A stretch of 64,000 nt of DNA. Source: Leadbetterella byssophila_A (lineage in GTDB: Bacteria; Bacteroidota; Bacteroidia; Cytophagales; Spirosomataceae). Shown piece by piece: positions 41,573 to 51,771 of this stretch. The DNA is taken from contig JBEBRR010000007.1 in assembly GCA_040394735.1 (NCBI GenBank), forward strand, positions 1-64,000, read 5' to 3'. Positions within the stretch are counted from its first letter, which is position 1. Each line of letters begins with the position of its first letter. Made by a program: the position numbers and the translations under genes. The notes below the pieces were generated by a model. It was not told the DNA's origin and did not search any database. It saw nothing but the letters and a program-made list of their open reading frames with translations.

Positions 41573-44227
41573 ATGATGTCGAACGTGGAAAAGCACCGGC
41601 TTTTGGAACGGAACGACAACAAAGGATGGAAGAAATGGGGACCCTACCTGTCAGAACGTCAGTGGGGAACCGTCAGGGAAGATTACAGCCGGAACGGTGA
41701 CGCATGGAATTATGTAAGCCATGACCTCTCGCGCTCTAAAGCCTATCGCTGGGGAGAGGACGGCATCGGGGGCATTTCCGATAATAAGCAGCATATATGC
41801 CTGGCATTTGCTTTCTGGAACCATAAAGATCCGATTTTGAAGGAAAGGCTGTTCGGACTGACCAACAACGAGGCCAACCACGGTGAAGACGTCAAGGAAT
41901 TGTACTATTACCTCGACAGCACCCCCAGCCATTCTTACATGAAGATGCTCTATAAGTATCCCATATCCGAGTTCCCTTATGACACCCTTAAGGCCGAGAA
42001 CCGGAAAAGGAGCCGGAACGAAGATGAATATGAGCTGATAGACACGGGTATTTTTGATAAGAATGAGTATTTTGATATTTTTATCGAATATGCCAAGGCG
42101 GAAAAAGACGATATCTGCATCCGCGTTACCGCCCACAACCGCAGCAGTAAAAATGCCCCGCTTACCTTTCTTCCGACCCTCTGGTTCAGGAATACCTGGT
42201 CATGGGGATATAAGGAGTTTGAGAAAAAGCCAATTCTGACCGGCATATCGAACAGCCAGATAGAGGTTTACCATCAGTACTTTAACCGGATGAAACTGTA
42301 CTGCAAAGATGCTGACGAGCTGATCTTTACCGAGAACAATACCAACAATAAACGGGTTTACGGCACATCGAATGAAACACCGTATGTGAAAGACGCCTTT
42401 CACGAATATATCATCCGGGACAGGAAAGAAGCGGTAAATCCGAATAAGATAGGAACCAAGGTTTCGGCGCGGTATAAAAAGATGGTAAAGGCGGGTGACT
42501 CAGCCACTATTTGCCTGCGTTTTACCACCAAAACCACGCTGCATAACCCCTTTGAAGACTTTGATGAGATCTTTGAAGCCCGGAAGCAGGATGCGGAGGA
42601 TTTTTATGGTATTCTGCAGGAGGATATAAAAGACGCAGAGCTCAGAACCATACAGCGCCAGGCTTTTGCCGGAATGCTGTGGACCAAGCAGTTCTATTAT
42701 TATAACATTAACCAGTGGCTGAAAGGTGATCCCAAAATGCCTTTTGAGTTCAGGGGGCGTGATTACGAACGGAACGCTTCCTGGCATCATGCCTACATGG
42801 CCAATATTCTTTCCATGCCGGATAAATGGGAGTACCCGTGGTTTGCTGCCTGGGACCTGGCTTTCCATACCGTAACACTGGCCAAGCTGGATCCTGATTT
42901 TGCCAAAAGGCAGCTGTCGGTGGTGCTGCGGGAATATTATATGCACCCTAACGGGCAGATCCCGGCCTATGAATGGAACTTTTCGGATGTGAACCCGCCG
43001 GTTCATGCCTGGGCTACCCTCAAAGTGTATGAGCATGACAAGCGCATGAACGGAGGGAAAGGCGATATCATATTCCTGGAAAGGGTCTTCCATAAGCTGC
43101 TGCTGAATTTTACCTGGTGGGTGAACCAGAAAGACGATGACGGCAATAACATCTTCGGCGGGGGCTTCCTGGGGCTCGATAATATCGGGGTATTTGACCG
43201 GAATGCCCAGATTCCCGGTGTAAAGCTGCAGCAGGCAGATGCCACCGGCTGGATGGCCATCTATACCCTCAATATGCTGCGTATTGCCATGGAGATTGCG
43301 CTGGAGAGACCGGCCTACCAGGATATGGCCTCTAAATTTTTTGAGCATTTTCTGCATATTGCGGCAGCCATCAATACGCCGATGGACCAGTCGGGGCTGG
43401 GCCTGTGGGATGAAGACGACCAGTTTTATTACGATAAGATCTTTTCGCACAATAACCATACGCTGTTTCTCAAGATCCGTTCACTGGTAGGGCTGATTCC
43501 GCTCTGTGCCGTAGAGGTGATTGATGATGAAATGCTGGAAAAGCTTCCGGATTTCAAGCGGCGGCTTGAATGGATACTGGCCAACCGCCCCGACCTGGCG
43601 TCGCTGATCTCCCGCTGGTATGAGCCCGGGAAAGGGGAGACCCACCTCCTGTCGCTCCTGCGGGGGCACCGCATGAAAATGGTATTCAAACGGCTTTTCG
43701 ATGAAACCGAGTTCCTGTCGGATTACGGTATCCGGTCGCTGTCAAAATACCACCTGGCCCATCCTTACCATTTTAATCTGCATGGCGAACGCCTGACGGT
43801 ATCTTATACCCCCGGAGAGTCGGATCTATCTATCATGGGCGGGAACTCCAACTGGCGGGGGCCTATCTGGTTTCCCCTCAATTACCTGATCATCGATTCG
43901 CTGCACAAGTATTCGGAATATTACGGAGAGCATTACGAGGTGGAATACCCCACGGATTCGGGGGAGATCGTTACCCTGAAGGAGGCGGCGTTCCAGATTT
44001 CAGAACGGCTTATAGGCATATTCCGGAAAAAAGACGGGCAAAGGCCTTTTGCCGGCGGTGCCGGGATCTTTGACAGCGATGAGAATTTTTCAGGAGTTTA
44101 CCTGTTCAATGAATACTTTCACGGAGATAGCGGGAAAGGACTGGGAGCCAATCATCAGACCGGCTGGACCGGCCTTGTGGCTGACCTGATCGAGGAGGTC
44201 TCGGAGCGGAAGAAGAACGGTAGCTGA
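41573..44227 (+). CDS. Glucosidase, GH63/MGH-like
   Basis: This long cytosolic protein (884 residues from the ATG at 41573) has a six-hairpin barrel of the GH63/mannosylglycerate-hydrolase-like group. Marks are KWGPYLSERQWGTVREDYS at the N-terminus, EFRGRDYERNASWHHAYMAN, WFAAWDLAFHTVTLAKLDPDF, PPVHAW, DNIGVFDRN and the late NWRGPIWFPLNYL. No signal peptide is present. It likely hydrolyses a glucose- or mannose-containing alpha-glycoside or compatible solute; the substrate is uncertain. A GTG five codons upstream (41558) is also possible. It converges on a decayed GH32 gene and a sugar porter. Confidence 0.88.
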   Translation: MMSNVEKHRLLERNDNKGWKKWGPYLSERQWGTVREDYSRNGDAWNYVSHDLSRSKAYRWGEDGIGGISDNKQHICLAFAFWNHKDPILKERLFGLTNNEANHGEDVKELYYYLDSTPSHSYMKMLYKYPISEFPYDTLKAENRKRSRNEDEYELIDTGIFDKNEYFDIFIEYAKAEKDDICIRVTAHNRSSKNAPLTFLPTLWFRNTWSWGYKEFEKKPILTGISNSQIEVYHQYFNRMKLYCKDADELIFTENNTNNKRVYGTSNETPYVKDAFHEYIIRDRKEAVNPNKIGTKVSARYKKMVKAGDSATICLRFTTKTTLHNPFEDFDEIFEARKQDAEDFYGILQEDIKDAELRTIQRQAFAGMLWTKQFYYYNINQWLKGDPKMPFEFRGRDYERNASWHHAYMANILSMPDKWEYPWFAAWDLAFHTVTLAKLDPDFAKRQLSVVLREYYMHPNGQIPAYEWNFSDVNPPVHAWATLKVYEHDKRMNGGKGDIIFLERVFHKLLLNFTWWVNQKDDDGNNIFGGGFLGLDNIGVFDRNAQIPGVKLQQADATGWMAIYTLNMLRIAMEIALERPAYQDMASKFFEHFLHIAAAINTPMDQSGLGLWDEDDQFYYDKIFSHNNHTLFLKIRSLVGLIPLCAVEVIDDEMLEKLPDFKRRLEWILANRPDLASLISRWYEPGKGETHLLSLLRGHRMKMVFKRLFDETEFLSDYGIRSLSKYHLAHPYHFNLHGERLTVSYTPGESDLSIMGGNSNWRGPIWFPLNYLIIDSLHKYSEYYGEHYEVEYPTDSGEIVTLKEAAFQISERLIGIFRKKDGQRPFAGGAGIFDSDENFSGVYLFNEYFHGDSGKGLGANHQTGWTGLVADLIEEVSERKKNGS

Positions 44228-44245
44228 CCGGTGCGGAAATGTGCG

Positions 44246-44622
44246 GCCCCCAGTGCCGAAACCACTGGTATTGCTAAAATCCACCACCGCACTTCCAGAA
44301 TATATATATCCGAGGCTGTCGGGGAAGAGGGCAATGGGCTGCTCCGTCCAGTTGATTATATCAGCACTGGTGGCATGCCCCCAATGCATGAGGCCCCATC
44401 TGGTGTTACCCAGGTAGTGCTGGAAAAAGAGATGGTAGCCCCCGTCCTTGTAAAACCTACCGTTGGGATCATTCATCCATCCCTTTTTTGGGGAAAAATG
44501 AAAGGCAGGCCGGTACGGTTCCTGTGCTGTCGCCAGGCCGCTTCATGGGAGAGGGAAGCTCCAGGCGGCAAGTAAAAGGAATCTGCCTGTACGATAATTT
44601 CTGCGTACTGCTGGGTTTTCAT
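44246..44622 (-). pseudogene. Decayed GH32 fructan hydrolase (levanase/invertase), N-terminal remnant
   Basis: The minus strand encodes the start of a GH32 enzyme: YRPAFHFSPKKGWMNDPNG (the nucleophile Asp lies in NDPNG), then HLFFQHYLGNTRWGLMHWGH, HATSADIINWTEQPIALFPD and SGSAVVDFSNTSGFGTGG. Homology stops there at about 44246, before the later RDP and EC catalytic motifs. The rest is missing, and the convergent glucosidase gene ends 19 bases further on. Upstream, the signal peptide (FLLLAAWSF) is in the same frame but broken by a TGA at 44543-44545. The probable original ATG (44622-44620, overlapping the porter stop as TGATG) is in another frame. At least one nonsense, one frameshift and one large 3' deletion are therefore present. 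Confidence 0.87.
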
Positions 44623-45962
44623 CAGCGTGGCGATTCTATAAATTCGCTTTCAATGTCTTCCAGCGTACGTCCTTTGGTTTCCGGCATTTTAAAGAGCACC
44701 CAAAGCAGCTGTAAAACCATCATCAGCATGAAGAACAGGAAGATCATGGCAGGGCCGATGACCGGGTTATTGGCAAAAAGCGGAAATAACCCGGTCACCA
44801 CGGCGGCCATAATCCAGTGCACAGAGCTGCCCAGCGACTGCCCGTAAGAGCGGACCTGGTTGGGAAATATTTCCGATATGAAAACCCATATGACGGCGCC
44901 CTGCCCTATGGCGTGAGAGGCAATGAAGACAAACAGGAGCGCCGGTACCATAAACCCGCCGGCGTATTCGTAATGAAAGCATGCTGCCACGGCCCCCAGG
45001 GAAACAATATAGCCCAGGGAACCGATGAGCATGAGCTTTTTTCTGCCCATACGGTCAATCAGGTAGAGCCCCAGCATGGTAAAGACCAGGTTGACCAGTC
45101 CCACACCCGTACTTTGCAGAAAAGCCGCATCCTTGGCAAGCCCGGCCATTTCAAAAACCCGTGGTGCGAAATAAATGACCGCATTGATACCCGAAAGCTG
45201 GTTGAACACGGCGATGAGGATGGCCATAATGATAGGAATCCTGAAACGTCTGCTAAAAAAGACGGAAAGTCCGGCCTTGCGGCTTTCTTCATTGATGGCC
45301 CGGTGGATGGCTGCGATGGCTTCGTCCACCCCTTCCGGATCAGATACCTCCAGGATATTCCGGGCCCGGGTATAGTCGTTCTGGTGGACCATCAGCCAGC
45401 GCGGACTTTCTGGAACAAAATACATGAGTACCGTAAACAGTACAGAAGGAACCGCAAGCGTGGCCAGCATCCACCGCCAGGCGTCGTCTCCCGTTCCGCT
45501 GAGGAGGTAGTTAACCAGGTAGGCCAGGAGGATACCCAACACAATATTGAATTGAAAAGTGGCTACCAGCATGCCCCGGGTTTTGGCGGGAGCCAGCTCG
45601 GAAATAAACATGGGGGCCACTACGGAAGAAGCGCCAACCCCCAGGCCGCCCAGGAACCTGAACAGCATAAATGAAACCACGCCGGGGGCAAAAGCCGAGC
45701 CGATGGCCGATATAAGAAAGAGTATGCCTATCCAAATCAGTATTTTTTTTCGACCATATTTTTCGGCAGGGATCCCTCCGAAGAGCGCACCGATGATGGT
45801 GCCGTAAAGCGCGGCGGCCAGCGCCTGCCCGTGCAATACATCGCTCAGGTTCCACAGCGCCTGGATCTGTTGTTCCGCTCCTGAAATCACGGCCACGTCC
45901 ATACCGAAAAGCAGACCTCCCAATGCGATCACCACGCACCAAAAGATAAGTTTTTTATTCAT
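44622..45962 (-). CDS. Sugar porter (MFS, SP family)
   Basis: This 446-residue inner-membrane transporter has twelve predicted helices. SP-family signatures are visible: EKYGRKKILI after TM2, ELAPAKTRG, VPESPRWLM before the central loop, QLSGINAVIYFAP in TM7, DRMGRKKLM after TM8 and PETKGRTLEDIE at the C-terminus. It imports a hexose or related sugar, probably with protons. The GH32 remnant directly downstream overlapped its stop codon, so the porter was probably once co-operonic with a fructan or sucrose hydrolase and may have carried fructose (inference). Confidence 0.93.
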   Translation of the reverse strand: MNKKLIFWCVVIALGGLLFGMDVAVISGAEQQIQALWNLSDVLHGQALAAALYGTIIGALFGGIPAEKYGRKKILIWIGILFLISAIGSAFAPGVVSFMLFRFLGGLGVGASSVVAPMFISELAPAKTRGMLVATFQFNIVLGILLAYLVNYLLSGTGDDAWRWMLATLAVPSVLFTVLMYFVPESPRWLMVHQNDYTRARNILEVSDPEGVDEAIAAIHRAINEESRKAGLSVFFSRRFRIPIIMAILIAVFNQLSGINAVIYFAPRVFEMAGLAKDAAFLQSTGVGLVNLVFTMLGLYLIDRMGRKKLMLIGSLGYIVSLGAVAACFHYEYAGGFMVPALLFVFIASHAIGQGAVIWVFISEIFPNQVRSYGQSLGSSVHWIMAAVVTGLFPLFANNPVIGPAMIFLFFMLMMVLQLLWVLFKMPETKGRTLEDIESEFIESPR

Positions 45963-46051
45963 AGTTAAATAGATGTTTTGTGTGCAATTTAGACAGGATT
46001 TAACAATAAAGTGGTTCAGCCGCGTTTCATTACCGGATTTTTTGGAAAGTA

Positions 46052-47494
46052 TCAGCGGGATACGGGATCCGTCCAGCCTCCGCCCAGCTTCCGGTACAGC
46101 TCAATATTGGCGGTCAGGATATCCAGCCGGATGTTGTAAAGGTCTATTTCGTTATTCAATGCGTTGCTTTGGGCGCTGATCACTTCCAGGTAGTTGGCCA
46201 TACCGCTTTTAAAAAGCAGGGAGGCATTCTGCACCGCCGTTTTTGCATTGGCGATCCGTTCTTTGGCAATCTGGTATTCTTCTTCCAGCTTCTCAATATT
46301 ATTGACCTCATCGGAGACCTCCCGCACGGCACGCAGGAGGGTGGCCCGGAAGGCGTCATTTACCTTCTCTTTTTCTATTTCCGCGATATTCAGCGCGGTT
46401 TTCAGCTTCCGGTTTTGAAAGAGAGGCTGCAGAAGCGAGGCCGAAAAGGTGGAAAAAAGCGAGCCCATGGGGTTAAACAGGGCACCGAAAACCTGGGAAT
46501 CAAAACCCAGCTCGGATTCGAGCGCCAGGGTGGGGTAGCGTTCAGCCCGGGCAACGTCCGCATCGGCATAAGCCGCCAGCAGATCATATTCTGCCGCCAC
46601 CACATCCGGGCGGTTCCGGAGGAGATCCATAGGGGTCCCGGTAAAAACGTTGTCGGAAAAATGCACTTCTTCCAGCTTCTGACCACGCTCGATTTTGCCG
46701 GGGTATTGTCCCATCAGACTTTTCAGGTAGTTTTCTTCCTGCACGATTTCCCGTTTGATCTTGGGGATCAGGGAAGTGGCTGTCAGCAGCTGGTTCTCGG
46801 TTTGCTGGATGGCCAGGGAGGTCACCATGCCTGCTTTAAACTGGAGGCGTGTAAGATTCAGGGTGTTCTGGGTGAGCTCCAGGTTGGTATTGGCCACCTT
46901 AAGCTGTTCATCAAGCACCAGGAGGTTATAGTAGCTGATGGCCACTTCTGCCACGATGGTGGTTTGCAGGGCCTTTAAAGATTCCCTGCCGGCTTCCAGG
47001 CGGGCGGCGGTTCCTTCCTGCATGCGTTTCAGTTTTCCCCAGATATCCGCTTCCCAGGAAGAACGTACAGGGAAAAGGTACTGGCGGCGACTGACAAACA
47101 TAAAGTCAGGAACCTGCTTATCGCTGTAATACTTTCCGTTAGGCGAGGAGTAGCGGTTTTTGGAATGATTCTCGCCGTAAAATTCGGGTTGAACCGAAAC
47201 AGCCGGGAAAAAACTGGCTTTCCGCTGGAACAGCTGTTCTTCCGCCATACGGATGTCTTTCCCGGCCATGGCCAGGGAAATGTTCTGCTGCAGGGCGGTG
47301 TCGATCAGCCGGATGAGGGTGGAATCATTGAAAAAGCGCTTCCAGGAAACCCGGGCCACATTCAGGCTGTCTTTGACGGTCTGATTCCTGAAATTATCAG
47401 GCAGACCCGCGGTGTCCCGTCTGTAGGGCCTTGAGAGGTTGCAACTGCTCAGCGTCCAGGCCATACATCCGAAAAACAGGATTTTATACTTCAT
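46052..47494 (-). CDS. RND efflux outer-membrane lipoprotein (NodT/OprM type)
   Basis: This 480-residue TolC-like outer-membrane channel has a lipoprotein signal (TLSSC, Cys near 18). Two repeated outer-membrane-efflux-protein domains (about 65-260 and 275-470) with long alpha-hairpins such as VAEVAISYYNLLVLDEQLKVA are seen. It forms the exit duct for the RND pump. Its ATG lies 11 bases inside the end of the pump gene, which implies coupled translation. It is the last gene of the three-gene efflux operon. Confidence 0.94.
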   Translation of the reverse strand: MKYKILFFGCMAWTLSSCNLSRPYRRDTAGLPDNFRNQTVKDSLNVARVSWKRFFNDSTLIRLIDTALQQNISLAMAGKDIRMAEEQLFQRKASFFPAVSVQPEFYGENHSKNRYSSPNGKYYSDKQVPDFMFVSRRQYLFPVRSSWEADIWGKLKRMQEGTAARLEAGRESLKALQTTIVAEVAISYYNLLVLDEQLKVANTNLELTQNTLNLTRLQFKAGMVTSLAIQQTENQLLTATSLIPKIKREIVQEENYLKSLMGQYPGKIERGQKLEEVHFSDNVFTGTPMDLLRNRPDVVAAEYDLLAAYADADVARAERYPTLALESELGFDSQVFGALFNPMGSLFSTFSASLLQPLFQNRKLKTALNIAEIEKEKVNDAFRATLLRAVREVSDEVNNIEKLEEEYQIAKERIANAKTAVQNASLLFKSGMANYLEVISAQSNALNNEIDLYNIRLDILTANIELYRKLGGGWTDPVSR

Positions 47495-50400
47495 TTTTTT
47501 CCAGGTTTAAGTGGTTGGCCACCCGGTCATGCAATACCTGGAAAACCAGATAGAGGAGGGGGATAATAAAGAGCCCTACTAAAATTCCGAAGAGCATTCC
47601 GCCGGCAGCGCTGATGCTTACCGATTTATTGCCGATGGCAGACGGCCCTACCGATACCATCAGCGGAAGAAGGCCGGCCACAAAGGCCAGCGAGGTCATG
47701 ATGATAGGTCTCAGCCGCAGGCGGGCGGCAGTGATGGCAGCTTCCAGGGCGGTGGCTCCCTGCTTACGGCTCTGGATGCCATATTCCACAATCAGGATGG
47801 CGTTTTTGGCCAGGAGACCGATCAGCATGATCAGCCCCACCTGCACATAGATATTATTTTCGAGGCCGGCGAGATTAATAAAGACAAACACGCCCAGGAT
47901 ACCTGTGGGGATGGACAGCAGCACGGCCAGCGGGATGATATAGCTTTCATATTGGGCGGCCAGCAGGAAGTAAACAAAAATAATGCTCAGCGCAAAGATC
48001 AGGGCCGTTTGAGAGCCGGCACCTTTTTCCTCGAGGCTAATGCCCGTCCATTCGTAGCTGTAGCTGGCAGGTATTTTGCCGGCAGCCAATTTTTCCACGG
48101 CTGCGATGGCATCCCCGGAGCTGTAACCCGGTGCAGGCGATGCCTTGATGCTGATGCCGTTAAACAGGTTATAACGGGTAACAATCTCAGGGCCGAATAC
48201 CCGGTTTACCCGGATCAGCGTGTTGATCGGGATCATCTCCCCACGGCTGTTCTTGACAAAGACCGAGTTCAGTGACCCGGGCTCATCGCGGTACTGAACG
48301 TCTGCCTGCATATATACGCGGTACTGGCGCCCGAAACGGTTGAAATCTCCGGCCTGAACCCGTCCGAAAAGCGACTGCACCGTACGCATCATTTCCCGGG
48401 TGTTCACTCCCAGGGCCTTGGCTTTCAGGTAATCAATCGTGATCTCATATTGCGGGAAATCGGCCCGGAAGGAGGTAAATGCATTTTCAATCTCGGGGAG
48501 CCGGTTCATTTCCCGTATAAATTCATCTGCCACCTGGCTGAAATTGGAAAACTCGCCGCCGAGCCGGTCCTGTAAAACCAGCTCTATACCGTCAAAGTCA
48601 CCGAACCCCTGAACCGTGGGGCGGGCAAAAACCGAAATCCGTGCATCCGTCACCGTACCCAGCTGCTTGCGGAGATCGTCAATGATTTTATGGATAGATT
48701 CCCTTTCGGCAATAGGTTTGAGATTGATGTAGCCCATTCCGAACGAAGGACTGGTAGAGCCGTCAATCACATTGTAGCCGGAAATACTGTTCACTGAGGC
48801 CACGGCTTCGTGCTTCTGGATGATCCGGTCGGCAAGCGTAATGGCTTCGGTGGTCCGGCTGAGGGATGAACCGGAAGGCATGGCCAGCGAGTAGGTCAGG
48901 AAGCTGTCATCTTCGGTAGGAATAAAAGACTTGGGAGTCCTGACAAACAGAAAATAGGTGAGAAGGAAGATAATGGCCAGGCCCAGGAAGCTCATTTTTT
49001 TATGAACGGTGGTCCAGCGCACAATGCCGATATACCGGTCGGTGAAAGCCTCAAAGCCATAGTTAAAGCTTTTGAACAGGCGGTCTCTGTAGCGGGCAAA
49101 AGCGTTCTTGCCCTCTGATTCTTCGTCACCGGGCTTAAGCAGGAGGGAACAGAGCACCGGGCTGAGTGTAAGAGCGTTAATGGCAGAAATAAATACAGCT
49201 GCCACCAGGGTATAGGCAAATTGACGGTAGAAAAGACCTACCGGACCTTCCATAAAACCTACCGGCAGAAACACGGCAGCCATGACCAGCGTAATGGAAA
49301 TGAGCGCTTTGGAAATCTCGTTCATGGCCTCTACTGTGGCGGGGTAGGTTTTCATTTTCCTGCTGTGCATTTTGTGATACACGGCCTCCACCACCACGAT
49401 GGCATCATCTACCACGATCCCGATGGATAAAACGAGGGCAAACATGGTGAGCACGTTGATGGAGAAACCCATCATATCGAGAAAAAAGAAGGTACCGATA
49501 AGCGAAACGGGGATGGCCACGGCAGGGATCAGGGTGGCCCGGTAATTCTGCAGGAAGATAAAAACAGTAATAAAAACCAGGATGAAGGCTTCAAACAGGG
49601 TTTTGATCACCTGGTTGATCGATTCATCGATCTGTTCCCGCACGCTGTATGAAATGTCGTAGGAAATACCTTCGGGAAACAGTTTGGCCGTATTTTCCAG
49701 CACCTCCCTGACCTTCTGGTCAATGACCTTGGCGTTGGAATTGTTGGTCTGCGAAACGTTAATGGTAATGCCGGGCCGGGCGTTCACCTTATTGTCAGAA
49801 CCGTAATTCGAAGAACCGAATTCTATCCGGGCTATGTCTTTCAGGTACAGTACGGAGCCGTCCTGGTTGGTCCGGATGGGGATCCGCTCGTATTCTTCCG
49901 GTTCGCTGAAGCGTCCTTTATGCTTGAGAACGGCTTCGAAAACTTCGTAAGAGGCTTCGCCGAATTTCCCGGGGGCGGCTTCAAAGTTCTGTTCCCGGAT
50001 AGCGCTGACCACCTCCTGGGGAACCAGACCGTATACGGCCAGTTTTTCCGGGTTAAGCCAGATCCGCATCGAATAATCGCGCCCGCCCAGCAGGGTAGCC
50101 TGAGCCACCCCTTCCACCCGCAGAATCTCCCGGATAATATTGATCCGGGCATACGCCTGAAGGAAAGTTTCATCATAGGGGCCGTCTGCCTTATCGCTGA
50201 AGATATTGATGGTCATAATGCTTCCGCTTTGCCTTTTGACCACGGAGATCCCGGCTTCATTCACTTCTGCGGGAATTTGGTTAACGGCGCGCGAAATGCT
50301 GTTCTGTACATTGACCGCCGCAATATCCGGATCAGTGCCGGGTTTAAAGAATACGGAAATCGTACCGGATCCTGAGTTGTTGGCGCTGGACTTGATATAG

Positions 50401-50627
50401 GTCATGTTCTCCACACCGTTTACCGCTTCTTCGAGCGGCAGCAGCACTGACTTGGCTACGGTTTCGGCATTTCCACCGGGATAGGAAACACTGATGCTTA
50501 CACTGGGAGGAGCAATGTCCGGGAAACGGGTTACCGGCAGCCGGGTGATGGAAATCAGCCCGGAGATCAGGATCAGCAATGAGATCACCGAAGCAAGTAC
50601 GGGCCTGCTTAAAATATAGTTAAACAT
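47484..50627 (-). CDS. RND efflux pump, hydrophobe/amphiphile (HAE1, AcrB-like) inner-membrane transporter
   Basis: This 1047-residue proton-driven pump has the RND architecture: TM1 (about 10-30), a large periplasmic domain, TM2-6, a second periplasmic domain and TM7-12. The proton-relay acidic pair is in TM4 (SIGIVVDDAIVVVEA). FPDIAPPSVSISVSYPGGNAE and NNSGSGTISVFFKPGTDPD are typical of AcrB/MexB. It exports drugs, bile-like detergents or dyes. It lies between the adaptor gene (10 bases upstream) and the channel gene. Confidence 0.96.
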   Translation of the reverse strand: MFNYILSRPVLASVISLLILISGLISITRLPVTRFPDIAPPSVSISVSYPGGNAETVAKSVLLPLEEAVNGVENMTYIKSSANNSGSGTISVFFKPGTDPDIAAVNVQNSISRAVNQIPAEVNEAGISVVKRQSGSIMTINIFSDKADGPYDETFLQAYARINIIREILRVEGVAQATLLGGRDYSMRIWLNPEKLAVYGLVPQEVVSAIREQNFEAAPGKFGEASYEVFEAVLKHKGRFSEPEEYERIPIRTNQDGSVLYLKDIARIEFGSSNYGSDNKVNARPGITINVSQTNNSNAKVIDQKVREVLENTAKLFPEGISYDISYSVREQIDESINQVIKTLFEAFILVFITVFIFLQNYRATLIPAVAIPVSLIGTFFFLDMMGFSINVLTMFALVLSIGIVVDDAIVVVEAVYHKMHSRKMKTYPATVEAMNEISKALISITLVMAAVFLPVGFMEGPVGLFYRQFAYTLVAAVFISAINALTLSPVLCSLLLKPGDEESEGKNAFARYRDRLFKSFNYGFEAFTDRYIGIVRWTTVHKKMSFLGLAIIFLLTYFLFVRTPKSFIPTEDDSFLTYSLAMPSGSSLSRTTEAITLADRIIQKHEAVASVNSISGYNVIDGSTSPSFGMGYINLKPIAERESIHKIIDDLRKQLGTVTDARISVFARPTVQGFGDFDGIELVLQDRLGGEFSNFSQVADEFIREMNRLPEIENAFTSFRADFPQYEITIDYLKAKALGVNTREMMRTVQSLFGRVQAGDFNRFGRQYRVYMQADVQYRDEPGSLNSVFVKNSRGEMIPINTLIRVNRVFGPEIVTRYNLFNGISIKASPAPGYSSGDAIAAVEKLAAGKIPASYSYEWTGISLEEKGAGSQTALIFALSIIFVYFLLAAQYESYIIPLAVLLSIPTGILGVFVFINLAGLENNIYVQVGLIMLIGLLAKNAILIVEYGIQSRKQGATALEAAITAARLRLRPIIMTSLAFVAGLLPLMVSVGPSAIGNKSVSISAAGGMLFGILVGLFIIPLLYLVFQVLHDRVANHLNLEKNEV

Positions 50628-50637
50628 AAGAACGGGT

Positions 50638-51771
50638 TTATCGGATTTTCTGGCTCAGGATCTGCGTTTCGCTCATAGGGTTTACCCTGACGCCTTCGGT
50701 CAGCTTATCCAGTCCTGAAGTGACAATACGGTCATTCTCTTTCAGATTATTATCGGATACAATATAGTTTCTGCCTGATTTTCCTTCAATACTGATAAGT
50801 ACACGTTCTACGGTATTATCACTCTTCAGGCGGAAAACGAAGGTCCGGTCCTGGATCACGGAAGTGGCCACCTGCGGAATAAGCAGCACATTCGGATGCA
50901 GCTGCTCCATCAGGACTTTTCCGGTGTTTCCGGAGCGCAGCAGCTTGTTCGGGTTAGAGAACGTGGCCCGCAGCGATATGGCTCCGGTAGAACGGTTTAC
51001 CTGACCGGCATCAGCATCTATGCGGCCGGGCAATTCATAAATGGAGCCGTCGGCCAGCACCAGTTTCACATTCGGATTGATCTTCCTTGCTGTGGAGTCC
51101 TGGCTCATTTTTTTAAAGAAAAGGTAGTCAGACTCACTCATGGTAAAGTAAACATACACCTCTTCGATATCAGAGAGAACCGTGATGGGCTGACTGTCGT
51201 TTTTGGCTACCAGGTTCCCGATTCGCTTGGGAATACGGCCGATATACCCGTTTACGGGCGCTTTGATGGTGGTAAAGCCCATGTTGATGCGGGCAGTGGC
51301 CTCAAGTGCCTGTGCCCGGGCCAGTGAAGCCTTGGCTACTTCGTAGTTAGACTCTGCCGTTTTCAGCTGCACTTCGGAAATGACCTCGTTATCCACCAGG
51401 GGCTGAAGGCGGCTCATTTCAATCTGTGCATTGCGGAGGCGAGCCTTTTCCACTTCCACATTGGCCAGCGCATTTTTTACCTGTTCCTGGTAAGGAAGCT
51501 CATTTATCCTGAAAATAGGCTGTCCGGCCTTTACAAAATCACCTTCATCAATATAGATGTTTTCCAGTATACCTTCTACCTGCGGGCGTATCTCCACATT
51601 GACCTTTCCTTCTATAGCGCCCAGAAACTCGAAAGTGGTTACGGCAGAATCTTTTTTCAGGGTTTTAACGGGTAATGCAAGTCCCAAATCCTCCTTTTCT
51701 TCTTCTTTGCATCCCGTGGTCAGAAGAGCGGCAAGGCTACTCCACCACAATAGCTTTAAGATTTCTTTCAT
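50638..51771 (-). CDS. RND efflux periplasmic adaptor (membrane fusion protein)
   Basis: This 377-residue lipoprotein adaptor (signal ending LLTTGC, Cys near 21) links pump and channel. The domain order is lipoyl-like half (EIRPQVEGILENIYIDEGDFVKAG near 63-86), alpha-hairpin, second lipoyl half (TTIKAPVNGYIGR), beta-barrel and membrane-proximal domain. It is the first gene of the operon. No TetR- or MarR-type regulator gene is adjacent. The 327-base gap upstream holds no exact -7 match on this strand; TTACTTTG near 51890 is one base off. Confidence 0.94.
   Translation of the reverse strand: MKEILKLLWWSSLAALLTTGCKEEEKEDLGLALPVKTLKKDSAVTTFEFLGAIEGKVNVEIRPQVEGILENIYIDEGDFVKAGQPIFRINELPYQEQVKNALANVEVEKARLRNAQIEMSRLQPLVDNEVISEVQLKTAESNYEVAKASLARAQALEATARINMGFTTIKAPVNGYIGRIPKRIGNLVAKNDSQPITVLSDIEEVYVYFTMSESDYLFFKKMSQDSTARKINPNVKLVLADGSIYELPGRIDADAGQVNRSTGAISLRATFSNPNKLLRSGNTGKVLMEQLHPNVLLIPQVATSVIQDRTFVFRLKSDNTVERVLISIEGKSGRNYIVSDNNLKENDRIVTSGLDKLTEGVRVNPMSETQILSQKIR

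Noticed and set aside
42500..43459. A 319-codon open frame on the minus strand across the glucosidase gene
   Set aside because: It is the antisense shadow of conserved catalytic motifs; no signal, domain or own promoter.
44231..44575. A 114-codon plus-strand frame in the gap after the glucosidase gene
   Set aside because: It is antisense to the GH32 relic, which has strong family motifs, and shows no features of its own.
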